64,000 nt of DNA from Tuctoria greenei (lineage: Eukaryota; Streptophyta; Magnoliopsida; Poales; Poaceae): positions 93,934,942 to 93,998,941 of the forward strand of contig JAYESD010000004.1 of assembly GCA_036927565.1 (NCBI GenBank). Reading direction: 5' to 3'. This document shows positions 22,710 through 35,189 of the stretch, piece by piece. The position numbers and the translations under genes are program-made. The notes beneath the pieces are model-generated. The model made no database searches, had not been told where the DNA came from, and saw only the letters and a list, made by a program, of their open reading frames with translations. Position 1 is the stretch's first letter. Each line of letters begins with the position of its first letter.

Positions 22710-22960
22710 AGGTTGATCGTAGGACATAGCGTAGGTAGAATGGACACTTTAGGGCACACAGGAGCACTCAAGAAGCGTTGTGTTTTTGTTTGGTGTGCTG
22801 ATTGCTATGTATTGTTGCTTGTGTGCTTAGTAGAGGATGTTGGGATGCTTTAGCATTGCCATGTCCACATAGGCTAGTATAAGTAGTTGCTTAGTTTCAT
22901 ATCCCTTGATGCATATAGTTGGGGACATTTTCTAAATTCTTCTCTCTTGCTTTTCTTCAG

Positions 22961-24107
22961 ATGGTGAGGACTCGCAACTAGAGGGACGACAATGATGAGG
23001 AGGAGAACAATGGAGCACCTCATAATAACAACAATGGACAAGGACCTGCTCGGGGAGCTATCATTCTTGAGCAGCTATTGGCTATGCAAAACCAACTCAT
23101 GCAAACCATGATACAGACTATGGGACAGCTGCAAGCTGGCAACAACAATCAGCCCACATGCCTCCACCGCCACCACCCCACTGCCTCATAACCGGTTGGG
23201 AGAGTTTATGAGGACCAGGCCACCCACCTTTGCTCAAGCTATTGATCCTATGGAGGCAAATGATTGGTTGAAGTCTATGGAAAATAAGCTAGCTATTGTC
23301 CAATGAAGTGACCGAGAGAAGGTTCTATTTGCTTCCCATCAACTAGTTGGAGCAGCTGAGGATTGGTGGGACTTGCTCTGTAACACCCATGAAAATCAGG
23401 AGAGGATCACTTTGGCTGAATTCAAGGAGGGCTTCCGTTCTTATTATGGGCCGAAAGGTGTTATGGTCCTAAAGAGGCAAGAATTTGAGAACTTGAGGCA
23501 AGGAAGATCAAGCGTGAGTGAATATCTTGGTGAATTCACTCAACTTTCAAGGTATCCACCGAAAGATGTCAGCTGGGACAGCCGGAAGCAATATTTGCTT
23601 ATGAGGGGCCTTAACAATGAGATCCAAGTGCAATTGCTCAACTGTGATTATGCCAACTTTCAGAAGCTTCTGGAAAAAGCAATTGTGGTTGAAAACAAGG
23701 TCCGCGAGATGGAGCAAGATAACTAGAAGAAGGCGCCATACTAAGGACTGTCGCAAGGAAGCAATGTTCACCCTGACTTTGCACCACCCAATGCGCCATA
23801 CTACAACCCCTCTGCGCCTGCTCATCGCCCTTCTTATCTGCCTCGTCCAGCTCAGCCTCAGTTCGTGCAGCCACGCCCCACCATGCAAGCACCTCGTACT
23901 CCAATGCCTCAAGCGCGTCGTGCCAACTTTCCTGCCAATGTCCAAAATCAAGCTCATCCAAACAATTCTGGTGCAGCAAGGAAGTGCTATACTTGTGGTG
24001 AAGCAGGACATTTTGCATTTCAATGTCCTAAGTCTGGCCTTGGTCAGGGAAACAATGCTCCAAGACAGAACCCAAGACCGAATGGAGGAGCGTCACAAGG
24101 CAACCGT
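22961..24107 (+). pseudogene. Element F gag, broken
   Basis: ATG at 22961 follows a splice-acceptor-like TTTTCTTCAG and is stopped after six codons by TAG. The frame then continues with an Asn/Gln-rich N-terminus (EQLLAMQNQLMQTM), a frameshift, and the gypsy gag core: PPTFAQAIDPMEANDWLK, AAEDWWD, FRSYYGPKGVM, RQGRSSVSEYLGEFTQLSRY. A second break near 23726 precedes a Pro-rich linker and a CCHC zinc knuckle (CYTCGEAGHFAFQC) at about 23985-24030. The frame ends at a TGA at about 24108. Confidence 0.85.
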
Positions 24108-24558
24108 TGACAGCAGAGTTTTGCTCTTGGCAATGTGAACCATGTCTCTACGGAGGAAGCGCAACAAGCAGATGACGTGGTTATTGGTATGTTTCTCGCA
24201 AAATCCAACCCAACGACTATGTTATTTGATTCTGGAGCACCACATTCATTCATTGCACTGAAGTATGTTGCCAAGTATAGTTTGCCTATCTCTCATATGA
24301 AGTATACTTTGTTGGTTAAATCACCTGGAGGAGAGATGAGAACAAATATAGTATGCCCAAAAGTAAGCCTTAGAATAAGGGGGTAGATTTCCTTGCCAAC
24401 CTCATTGTTTTGGAATCTCAAGGATTGGACACTATACTTGGTATGGACTGGTTGAGGAAGCACAATGGAGTTATACAATGTGCAACAAAGACGGTGAAGT
24501 TGACCAATGAGGAAGGGATCACCATAGAATTTGAACATCTCAACATGCACTGAAGCAA
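24108..24558 (+). pseudogene. Element F aspartic protease region
   Basis: The active-site segment TMLFDSGAPHSFIA is at about 24216-24260, and a degraded ILGMDWL-type C-terminal block (DTILGMDWLRKHNG in another frame) at about 24428-24470. TAG at about 24384 and a frameshift break the frame between them. Confidence 0.78.
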
Positions 24559-26112
24559 TTGGAGCTGAATCACATGGACGGTGCCACGATTGAGGAGATT
24601 CCAATGGTGTGTGTATTCTTGGATGTGTTTTCGGATGAGTTGCCAGGTATGCCACCTGATCGAGACATAAAGTTTGTTATTGAGTTAATACCTGGAACTA
24701 CACCTATAGCTAAGAGGCCATATATGATGCCTCCTAAGGAGTTAACAGAGCTCAAGAAGCATATTCAAGAGCAACTAGAGAAGGATTTTAATTGCCCAAG
24801 CTCTTCACCTTGGGGAGCGCTTGTACTCTTTGTGGACAAGAAGGATGGATCCCAAAGAATGTGTCTGGACTACCGAGCTCTCAACGAGGTAACAATCAAG
24901 AACAAGTATACTTTGCCTCGCATAGAGGATTTGTTCGATCAAATGAAGGGTGATTGTGTTTTCTCCAAGATTAATTTGAGGTCAGACTACTTCCAAATGA
25001 AGATAAGACCGTCAGATATACACAAAACAACTTTTCGGACACGGTATGGATCTTATGAGTACATCGTGATGTCTTTTGGATTGACAAATGCACCTGCGTA
25101 CCTTATGTACCTCATGAATAAGGTCTTCATGGAGTACTTGGATAAGTTTGTTGTAGTGTTCATTGATGATATTATGATCTACTCGAAGAGTGAAGAGAAA
25201 CATGAGGAACATTTGAGGCTCACATTGCAGAAATTGAGGGAACATCAATTGTACGCCAAATTCAGCAAGTGCCAATTTTGGTTAAAGGAGGTGTCATTCT
25301 TGGGCCATATCATCTCGGGAGAAGTATCGGTTGAGCCAGGAAAAGGGAGAGATGTGCTGAAATGGGAACCCTCACAAAATGTAAAGGAGATCCGAAGTTT
25401 TCTTGGGATGGCTGGATATTACCGTAGGTTCATCAAGGACTTTTCCATAATAGCCAAGCCAATGACAAAACTGCTAATGAAGGGGAAAGCTTTCCGATGG
25501 ACTCAAGCTTGTCAAGACAAATTTGAGGAGTTGAAGAAAAGGGTAACCACAACCCCAGTCTTAATATTGTCGGATGTGAGGAAAAATTTTGATATCTATT
25601 GTGACGCCTCAAGACAAGGACTTGGATGCGTGCTCATGCAAGAAGGTCATGTGGTAGCCTATGCATCGAGGCAATTGAAGAAACATGAGAATAATTATCC
25701 TACACATGATCTGGAACTTGCAGCCGTGGTACATGCCTTGAAGATTTGGAGACATTACATTCTTGGTCATAGGTGTGAAATTTATAGGAATCACAAGAGT
25801 CTCAAGTACATATTAACACAAACAGACCTGAATTTGAGCTAACAAAGATGGTTGGAGCTCATCAAGGATTATGATGTGGGAATTAATTATCACCCAGGAA
25901 GGCTAATGTTGTGGCCGATGCATTGAGTAGAAAAGGATTAAGTCACCAGCTCACGGTTCGAGAGCTGCCATCCGAGCTATGCAAGGAGTTTGAACGATTG
26001 AATCTTGGGTTTGTAAATGAGATAGGAATAATGGATTTAAACCTGACTTTAGAGCAAGAAATTAGAGAAGGTAAGACCAAGGATGAAGAAATTCAAGAAA
26101 TCAATGAAAGGA
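24559..26112 (+). pseudogene. Element F reverse transcriptase, RNase H and integrase start (truncated)
   Basis: A long open stretch (427 codons from 24559) encodes RT: LPGMPPDRDIKFVIELIPGT, then SSPWGALVLFVDKKDGSQRM, LPRIEDLFDQMKG, the catalytic VVVFIDDIMIYS box (intact) and FLGHIISG. RNase H follows: FDIYCDASRQGLGCVL, THDLELAAVVHALK, HKSLKYILTQ. A TAA at about 25840 and a frameshift interrupt it, then MADALSRKG and a short spacer. The sequence ends at about 26112, before the integrase zinc finger. This copy keeps the best-preserved RT in the window. Confidence 0.87.
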
Positions 26113-27178
26113 CTCGCCTACATGTGGATCCTTAGCTTTCAAATTATTATGAGTAGCTTACCAGTTAAATGAAAGTAACTTTAGTGATCATATTGGACAT
26201 CAATCAAAATTCCAAAATAATTATAATTCAATACATCATATTCTCCTGACTTCTTCAGTATTTACTACGTCACGACATAGTGAACAAGTGGTACTCTATT
26301 ACCGCGAGGGACGGTGATTGCAACCAGGACACACCCAGACAACACGACACATACGCACTTTTGGAAGCGCCAACGAGTACATACAACATTACCTACATAA
26401 CACTTCAGTACTAGTCGTATATGGCCACCTTTCACCCAACACTCAAATGCCAAACCGATCGATCCATCACGAGCAAGAGGTCACTGTGTGGAGCGTATTC
26501 TGACGTGCCCACCAGCTGATTTACACCTTGCTGCCCTCAACCCACCGCTATAAAACGGAACGGAATGCCTCGACAAACTAGTATCAAACTACGTCAGTTT
26601 ACTGGAGCCCATTTATCCGGTTTGTCGCTGGTACAATTCAAGCTTTTCCAGCAGGGCCGCACAAGGCGCGGGCCTTAATCGACACAAGCAGGGCTACGCA
26701 CGTGAGACAACGTCTCGCTGCATTCTACCCGCTGCTCGGTCTAAATTTCATATTTATAAACCATTTCTTGATCCAATTCATTCTGTGTGATGAAATCCTA
26801 TCTCGCGAGTATATTCCAACTACTCGACTTCTATCGGATACCTATGAATATAAGCATGGAAGCTTCTACTCGTTGGGCTGTAGACCTACCCAAGACTCCA
26901 TGGGATTTGTGGGCCATGCAAGTGGACGTCAAACACCTTAAACGTAATGCACAACCATCTGAAGACGTAAGGTGAATGAAAACTGTAAAGACACTGTAAG
27001 GAACTTAAATGCAAATCAGGGCTTGCCTGAAAATGAGTCCGGGTCTATGTTAGTCTCCGACAGCTGGACTTCCAAGGCTCCCGGGTGCTCCTCGACTTCA
27101 TTTACTACACGATATGCATATACTATATATGAATGACTTTGAAAATAATTAATATGTTTAAGGTCACAAGCTAATATC
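26113..27178 (-). repeat. Element C long LTR, part 1 (U5 side, truncated)
   Basis: Similar to 27627-28790 of the element B LTR in the same orientation; the match begins at GACTCGCCTAC. It joins element F at about 26112. Its last five bases (ATATC, 27174-27178) are the target duplication made by element B. Minus-strand LTR; continues at 40251. Confidence 0.85.
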
Positions 27179-30100
27179 TGTGGGGATCGGAATCCCGACC
27201 TCCAAGGATCTCATTGGGTGGTGTCGTGCGATGCGACACCCAACAATATACAAGAAAAGGACGAGAACAATTTACAATACCAAGTCTTTATTGAAAAACA
27301 CAGCGGAAGTTTTAAAATACTAACGAAAGGAAAGAGAACTATACATCATATCTACGCTCTCAGCACTAGCTATGCAAACGCATAGTCATCCATGTCCTGG
27401 ATACTTCGCACTAGCAACACACAACTCACGGCAGCGTGCAGGGTTCCCACTCGGCTGTAAACCTTGGAGGGGGTGCAGCCTCGTCATCAAACCCGTCATC
27501 AGTCGTATAATCTGCAAAAACTTGTTAACTGCAAACGTGAGCATAAGGCTCAGCAAGACTAACCCGTCTCACTAGACCTATGCAAGGGTGAATACTAAGC
27601 ATAGGTAAGGTAAAGCATAAATGACTCGCCTACAAGTGGATCCTTATAGTCATGTTTTAACTTGCACATGACATTCTTCAGGCACGACACATCATAGACT
27701 CCATAATAAAACAAGAAACGTTTTGCCAATGATATGACTTGCACAAAGCACATAATGCTTTTACAGGTAAAGTATGGGGAAACTGCAAACTTTTAATTGT
27801 ACTATTTCTAAGGCAAACAAGGTTGTCCAAGCAATTTTTAATCCCATATATCATATTCTTCTGACTTCTTCAGTATTTACTACGTCACAGCGCAGTGAAC
27901 AAGTGATACTCTATTACCGCGAGGGACGGTGATTGCAATCAGGATACACCCGAAACAACACGACACATATGCACTTTCAGAAATGTCAGCGAGTACTTAC
28001 ATTAGTACCTACATAACACTTCAGTACTAGTCGTATATGGCCACCTTTTACTAAACACTTGAATGTCGAACCGGTCGATCAGTCACGAGCAGGAGGTCAC
28101 TGCGTGGGGCGTACTCTGACGTGCCCACCAGCTGATTTACACCTTGCTGCCCTCAACCCACGCCTATAAAATGGAACGGAATGCCTCGACAAACTAGTAT
28201 CAAGCTACGTCAGTTTACTAGAGCCCATTCCTCCAGTATGTCGCCGGTACAATTCAAGCTTGTCCAGCAGGGCCGCACACAAAACGGTCCTCAATCGACA
28301 CAAGCAGGGCTACGCACGTGAGACCACGTCTCGCTGCATCCCACCCACTGCTCGGTCTCAATTTCATATTCATAAACCATTTTCTGATTCCAGATCCTCC
28401 CGTGTGATAAAATTCCTATCTCGTGAGTAAATTCCAACTACTCGACTTCTACTGAATTTCCTATGAGCATAAGGATAGCAGTGTCTACTCAACGGGCCAT
28501 AGAAATAACCAAGACTCTATAGGATTTGTGGGCCATGCAAGTGGATGTCAAACACCTTAAACGTAATGCACAATCATCTGAAGACGTAAGGTGAAATAAA
28601 AACTAAAACACTGTAAGGAACTTAAATGCAAACCGGGGCTTGCCTGAATGCGAGTCTGAGCCTATGTTAGTTTCTGGCAGCTGGACCTCCAAAGCTTCCG
28701 GCTGCTCCTCGATTTCAGCTACTACACGATATGCATATACTAGGTATGAATGACTTTGAAAATAATTAATTTGCTTTAGGTGGTGTGAAAATCCTAGGAT
28801 GAAAATAAGATAATTACATTAATTGGCTTTGGGACTTTTATGGTAGATACTAGTGACTATAGAGAAGACTCTTGCAAACAACAGGAGATGATCAAGGAAG
28901 TTTGTTGTTCTTAAAAATTATGGTAAGCAATAACCTTCTCTAAATTTTGGTTGAAATTTTGGAGATCTATCATGGCTACCAGGAGTTGTATCATGTAGGG
29001 GGGGTCTCACTGGTTCTAGAAAAATTTGTTTCACTATTTTCTAACTTTTCTATAGGGAGAAACTGATTTTTCAAGTTTGGGTAAGTTTCTGGAAATTGAT
29101 TTTCCATTTTTCTCAATTTATAACTACATAGAGAATTGGAATATTGATCAACCCAGTATTTTAAGTCCAAAGAACTTGAAATCTTTACTGGAGATCAAGT
29201 GTATTAACAATAGTGTTCTGACCAAAATTGGGAATTTTCCAATTAACAGAACTGTAGGAATGAATTCTTTAAGCATTTTTATTATTTGAATTATAGAGAA
29301 ATTTCTATGGCTTTTCATAAAAATCCAAGTGCACCACTGGAATGTATTTTTCATGCTGATTCTAACAAAATTTATTTGAGAATTTTTTGGTTAATTCTAC
29401 TGGAAGTTATGGATTTTCCAAGTTTGGACTGAATCTGGATCTATTTTTCATATTGGAAATTTCAAATAAAGGGGCCGATCCCACTTCATTTGAATCGGGC
29501 CAATCAGAACTGAGCCACATCGGGAGCCACGGGGTTAACCCGTGTGGCCACACCGGATTCGCGTTCACAGCTGATCCCACGCGAGAGGGCGTCATTTACA
29601 GGTGGGACCCGCACCCTTCGTCTACCTCCCGACGCGGCGGCGTCTCTCGCCGGAACTGCGGCGGCGCTTCGCCGGACCTAGTTGCGTCGACCTCCTTCCG
29701 GCCTCACCTTGACCGCTCAACCATAAAATCGACCGCGCAAGCCGATGGTGGTGTCCAATCAAGTCGGCGATGGCCGGAGACGGCGGTGCGACGGTGACGG
29801 CGGAGCTAGGTTTCGGCGTTCGTCGGAAACGCTCGGAAATGGCGTAATAGGCTCGGGAAAAAGTCGGGAATGTTCGTGGGAGCACCAGGATGATGATTTG
29901 GGGGTTAGAATGGGGTGACATCGCCGGCAAAGCTGAGTTCGACGGTGAAGTACGGTTTTTCAACCGGCGGCCGCGAAATCTCGAAATCTAAGGTGCTCGG
30001 TTGATAACTTTCAGGGTCCTTGGGCAGGGAGCTTCGTTAAGACATACAAAAGCTATCTGCTAACCAGATTAAAGGATGACTACAGGAATGAAACGAATTT

Positions 30101-31450
30101 AAGCGCGAATCCTTGCTGTTCTATTGAGAAATCGTTCAGTTATCGAATAAGAACTCGAGCTACACTTCATGTCATAGGTTAGATTCTGTGAGCATAAACT
30201 AGAGAGGATTGCAAACCTTTTTGCTTAATGGATCGAGGCTAGAAACGGCCTAGAACTGGAGCTCGACGGTGAGACAGTGAAGGTTCTCGGCGGCTTCCTC
30301 GACGACGACCGGAAAACTTCAAAATATCCCAAGCAGGAGTTGTGTCACGATCAATGACCAAATAGAATACGTAGAGGAGGTTGTGACAAGCCTTTTATCT
30401 ACTTACAGCTCGGGGACAAATGGCTTCAACCATTGGCGAAAACTCGATCTAATAGAGGCGGCGGGAATGGCGCGAACCGAGGTGGAGTTCAATGGTGACG
30501 GCCAAGGGGGGTTATTTATAGGGACGGAGGGATGAGGGGAGCGCGCCACGGCGCAAGCAAGCAGGCAGCTCGGTGGTTGCATACCGCGTTGTGGTGTCGC
30601 GCGCTGCCGGCGTTGATCGGCGGGGAGAGCTGGATACAGAGCACCCCGTGGGTTGCACTCGAGTGGGTTAGGCTGACAGAGGGTCCCACCTCCTCTTATC
30701 CTCTTCCCCTCTCTGCAACTTCAATTCTCCTACCAAACTTGATCCAAAAATTCTAGATTTTTGTGGGGAGGCCAAAGTAAATACTTATAGTTTGATTCTG
30801 TCATTGTATTTTGATTTGGAGCAAGTTTCAAGTGAATTTCAAATTTGAATTTGAAATTGGATTAAATTCAATGGTGTCACTGATTTAAATAGCAATTGAG
30901 TTCCAAAATTTTTGAAACTTTGAGGACAAGTCAAGCAAGTCATACTGACCATGATGGTGTGTTCAAATCTTGATGTTCAAATAAGTTGAACAGAATTCAA
31001 AATTTGAATTCCTAATATGGTCTGAATTTGCTAAGCGTCTCAAATAAAATAGCAAATGGAGTTCAAAATTAATGAAACTTTGCAGGAAGTCTATTTGGAA
31101 TATTAGTAAACCATAAAAAAATTTATGGCCTCAGATTTGAATAATTTTGACAGGGCCAAATGTACAGTAGCATATTCAATTTGTAATTAATTTGAATATA
31201 TATTGGGTACTGCATATTAATTTGACCTAGGATCCTCCATTCAAATAATTCCAAACTTTGAAGAGAGGTCAAAAGAATTTATCTATGATTATTGGTGAAG
31301 TCCATTCCTCATGTTAATAAAATTTAAGCATGAGTGGAAGAAAATATTTGATGAGATCAAGTTCATAAGCATAGCTATAATTGGTCTCCATTAGGGTTGA
31401 TAACCAATTTACAACTGAACCTCATATGAAGGAAAATGTGGGATTTTACA
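27179..31450 (-). repeat. Element B 3' LTR, full length (4,272 bp)
   Basis: On the minus strand it starts TGTAAAATCCCACA next to a polypurine tract (plus TCCCCCCTTA, 31451-31460) and ends GATCCCCACA next to the target duplication. A TATA box CCCTATAAATAAC (minus; plus 30511-30523) lies about 930 bp in. The central third is GC-rich and the flanks AT-rich. Confidence 0.88.
30511..30523 (-). promoter_or_regulatory. TATA box of the element B LTR
   Basis: CTATAAATAAC on the minus strand, in the full 3' LTR only. The corresponding part of the 5' LTR is deleted. Confidence 0.7.
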
Positions 31451-31508
31451 TCCCCCCTTAAAAGAATCTCATCCCGAGATTACAAAAGGAAGGATAAAAG
31501 GAAAAGAT

Positions 31509-34500
31509 CTAATGAACATATGAGGTTAACAAGTTCGAATAGTTGGTTCTAAGATATTCCTCGCTTTCCCACGTTGCTTCATCAGCGGTGTGGTTTCCCC
31601 ACAAGACTTTGTAGAAATGCAAGGTGCAGTTTCTTGTGGTATGAGTCTTCTCATCGACTATCTTGGTTGGATGTTTAGAGTAAGTAAGATCTGGTTGGAG
31701 AGCTTCCAAATCCTCCATATGGACTGCCGCTGGGACCTTGAGACATTTTCTCAATTGTGAAATGTGAAACACATTCTGGACCCTTGAAAGCAATGCTGGT
31801 AGCACTAGCCGATAGGCTACAGGTCCGCACTGCTCACTTATTGCGAATGGTCCGATGAAACACGAAGCTAGCTTCCCCTTTACTCCGATACGATGAATCC
31901 CTTTCATTAGGGATACACGAAGGTAAACGTGATCCCCGATATCAGAATAATGGAAGAAGTGACTCCTGAGATGAGAGTATCATATCGATCTAGTATCTAC
32001 TTTTCACGGGGACCTTGATCTTTCTATCGATCCTTAGGCGAATTCATTTACTTGAGTACTATCTTTCTTTAGACTACTATTCTTGATACCGCTTTTCCTT
32101 TGCATATGGGATCCGCTTGACCACCTTCTATACGCCTTGTTCTTGGAAAGGCAAAACCATCAAAGTGTTGATTAAAGAAAAGTAACTCCCATCCTATAAG
32201 ACCTCGGATTCTATTTTGTACAAGATCCCCTCCTATCTAATAGAGTGAAGGGGTCGACGTCGTTTGTCCGCATAGCTTTTCTAGCGAGACTGAGTAGCCT
32301 TGAGGTTGGCTTGAATAACTTATACTCGATCTTCGGCTTCCTTTACCAAGTCTATACCATATGTTACTCATTCACCGGATTCACACCAGTTCAAAGGTGT
32401 GCGGCACTTTCGGCCATAAAGAACTTCATATGGTGCCATTTGGATGCTAGTCTGATAACCATTGTTGTATGAAAACTCCGCCAATGGTAGATGATCATCC
32501 AAATTCTTACCATGGTGGATGGCACAGGCGCGGAGCATATCCTCTAGCACTTGTTTTACTCGTTCCGTTTGACCATCAGCCTGTGGATGGTAAGCTGAGC
32601 TTCGAATCAATTTGGTACCCAGAGATGCATGGAGCTACTCCCAAAATCGAGCAACAAACAAGGTTCCACGATCTGATATGATAGTGTGGTGTACTCCGTG
32701 TAAGCATAAGATCCTGGCAATATACAGCTCTGCATATTGTCGTGCCACATACTTGACATTGACTAGAATAAAGTAAGCTGAATTGGTGAGTCGGTCGACT
32801 ATCACCCAAATCGAGTCATGCTTGCGAACGGTGAGAGGTAATCCAACAAAGAAATCCATGCTGATGTCCTCCCATTTCCAGGCCGATATCTTTAAAGGTT
32901 GTAGTTGTTCGGCTGCCTTTAGATGGTTGGCTTTCAGTCATCGCCACATATCACATTCGAATACATACTTTGCTATTTCCCTCTTCATCTGAGTCCACCA
33001 AAGTTTCTTCTTCAAGTCTTGGTACAATTTGTTACTCCCCGGATGAATAGAATATTTGGACAAATGAGCTTCGTCCAAAATTTTCTTTCGAAGTCCCACA
33101 TTGCAGGGTACCACAATGCGGTCTTTGAACCAGATGGTACCGTCATCGTCACCTCGGAAACACTTCATTTCCCCCTTTTTCATTTGTTGGCGAATATGTG
33201 ATATGCCCTTGTCCTCCTTCTGAGCCTCCACAGTTTCCTCCCTTATGGTAGGAATGAGGGCTAGATTGTAGAGCGCCCCATACGGAACCAAGTAGAGACT
33301 CGGTTCTTCTTCCTCTATCAAGGTGATAGAAAGGTTATTGATATGGGACTTGTGACTTAGCGCATCTGCGACTACATTTGTCTTTCCGAGATGGTAGTGG
33401 ATCTCAATTTCATAGTCCTTGATTAATTCCAACCATCTTCACTGTCGCATATTCAAATCCCTGTGGGTGAAGATGTACTCCAAGCTTTTGTGATCGGTGT
33501 AGAGATGTACTAGGTTGCCCCATAGATAGTGTCTCCACATCTTTAATGCTAGTACCATGACGGCGAGCTCAAGATCATGAGTCGGATAATGCTGCTCATG
33601 GTTCCGTAGCTGCCGTGATCCATAAGCGATCACCTTTCTATCTTGCATTAATACGCAACCCAAACCAATCCCACATGCATCACAATAAACATCAAATGAT
33701 CTAGTTGTGTCTGGTTGGGCTAATACTGGCGCTGTTGTGAGGTGTTTTACTAATGCTTGAAAACCTTCCTCACATTCCTTTGTCCATGTATATTTCTTTC
33801 CTTTCTTCAGAAGTTCCGTTATTGGTTTAGCTATCTTGGAAAAGCTTGGGATGAACCTCCGATAATATCCTACTAAACCCAGGAAACTTCAAACTTCATG
33901 CACAGACTTAGGAGACTCCCATTTGAGTACTTGCTTAATCTTGCTTGGATCAACTGCAATCCCTTCGGCAGAGATGATGTGCCCTAGAAATGGCACTTGG
34001 TTGATCCAGAACTCACATTTGCTGAACTTAGCGTACAACTTGTGGTCCCGCAATCGCTGAAGCACGATGTGCAAATGTTGTGCATGTTCTTCTTCGGATT
34101 TTGAGTACACAAGGATGTTGTCGATGAAGACCACGACAAACTTGTCCAAATCTGGCATGAACACCGAATTCATGAGATACATGAAATGGGCCGGCGCATT
34201 GGTCAATCCAAAGGACATGACAAGGTACTCATATAATCCATACCTCGTCGAGAATGCTGTCTTAGGTATATCCTCTGGTTGAATCCTGATTTGATGATAC
34301 CTAGAGTGAAGATCCATTTTTGAAAATACCCGAGCACCCACCAATTGATCGAACAGAATATCGATACGGGGTAGTGGATACTTGTTCTTGATCGTGATAG
34401 CATTGAGTGAACGATATTCCACACATAGTCTCAGCGTTTTATCCTTCTTTTCCATGAAATGTGCAGAACAGCCCCAAGGTGACAAACTTGAACGAATGAA

Positions 34501-35080
34501 ACCCTTGTCCAAAAGTTCCTTCAGCTGCTCTTTCAGTTCTGCAAGTTCCTTAGGTGCCATCTTATATGGCTTTCTCGAGATTGGCACTGTTCCCGGTACA
34601 AGTTCAATCTTAAACTCGACATCTCTTTCTGGTGGCATGCCAGGAAGATCTTCGGGAAAAACATCCGGATACTCACGTACTACTGGAATGTCTTCGAGTT
34701 TACAGGCCTCAGTGTTATAAGTAGCTGGAGTCACGTGGATATTACTCTCAAGAGTGAGAGTTTGGGGAGAGTGGAGTGGAGAATTTAGATATATCCTCCG
34801 AGGAACGATGTCAATAATAGCATAGTTGTATTGCAACCATGCCATCCCTAAGATGACATCTAACTTCTGATGTTCTAGTATAATGAGAGAGATAGGGTAT
34901 ATGTTCCCACCCAAATTAAGAGGTACCCTATGGACCATCTTATCTGCGACTACTTTTTATTCCAGGAGAACAAATCATATATGGGGTTTTTGTGGAAAAG
35001 ATAGGCAACTGGTATTGACTGACATAAGACTTGCTAATAAAGCTGTGGAAAGCACCGGAGTCAAAAAGGATGACTACGTG
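31509..35080 (-). pseudogene. Element B pol: protease, RT, RNase H, integrase, chromodomain (broken)
   Basis: The protease DSGAFHSFI segment is near plus 35040-35070, separated by a frameshift from VILGMAWLQYN at the start of the 349-codon piece 34938-33889. That piece holds the RT: LPGMPPERDVEFKIELVPGT, SPWGCSAHFMEKKD, LPRIDILFDQLVG and the catalytic box, here VVVFIDNILVYS, so the second aspartate is Asn. RNase H follows at 33663-33439 and integrase zinc finger region at 33432-32938 (EAHLSKYSIHPGS). The integrase core has SDRGTLFVARFW and DGQTERVKQVLEDM at 32859-32368, and the chromodomain (NCTLHFYKVLWGNHTADEAT) at about 31650-31540. A foreign segment interrupts the linker at about 31944-32242. 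Many stops are present, so it is inactive. Confidence 0.88.
31944..32242. other. About 300 bp insert of unrelated DNA in element B pol
   Basis: Element E, which is collinear here, reads directly from the linker (CAACCTCTCCACTTC) into GACATCGGATACC. In B the matching sites are split, and about 300 bp stand between them with no similarity to either copy. The insert has no LTR ends, no terminal inverted repeats and no ORF. Its look (even base mix, short unique words) resembles plant organellar intergenic DNA, but that is a guess from style. Borders are good to about 5 bp. Confidence 0.65.
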
Positions 35081-35189
35081 ACGACCAATGAGAGAGAAGG
35101 TACCCGTGAGTGCGGGTGCACCTTCCGGAACGTCCTCGATGGCGAGGTGGTGGAAGTTGCCGGTTCTGGTGGATGGCTTATTGGGATGG

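Larger units (their letters stand above)
19355..26112 (+). mobile_element. Ty3/gypsy element F: 5' LTR, gag, protease, RT, RNase H; 3' part missing
   Basis: The LTR starts TGTAACACCC, a common start of plant chromovirus LTRs, and is 3.3 kb long. Primer site, gag, protease and RT/RNase H follow on the plus strand. The coding region stops after RNase H, in the N-terminal integrase region, at about 26112, where it meets an unrelated minus-strand LTR (element C). No integrase or 3' LTR of this family follows in the window. The RT is close to, but distinct from, that of elements B and E. Confidence 0.85.

Noticed and set aside
29622..29963. Arg/Ser-rich ORFs in the GC-rich LTR centres (also 56178-56522 and 61624-62052)
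   Set aside because: Open mainly because of high GC; amino-acid frames are not kept between the three LTR copies although nucleotides are.
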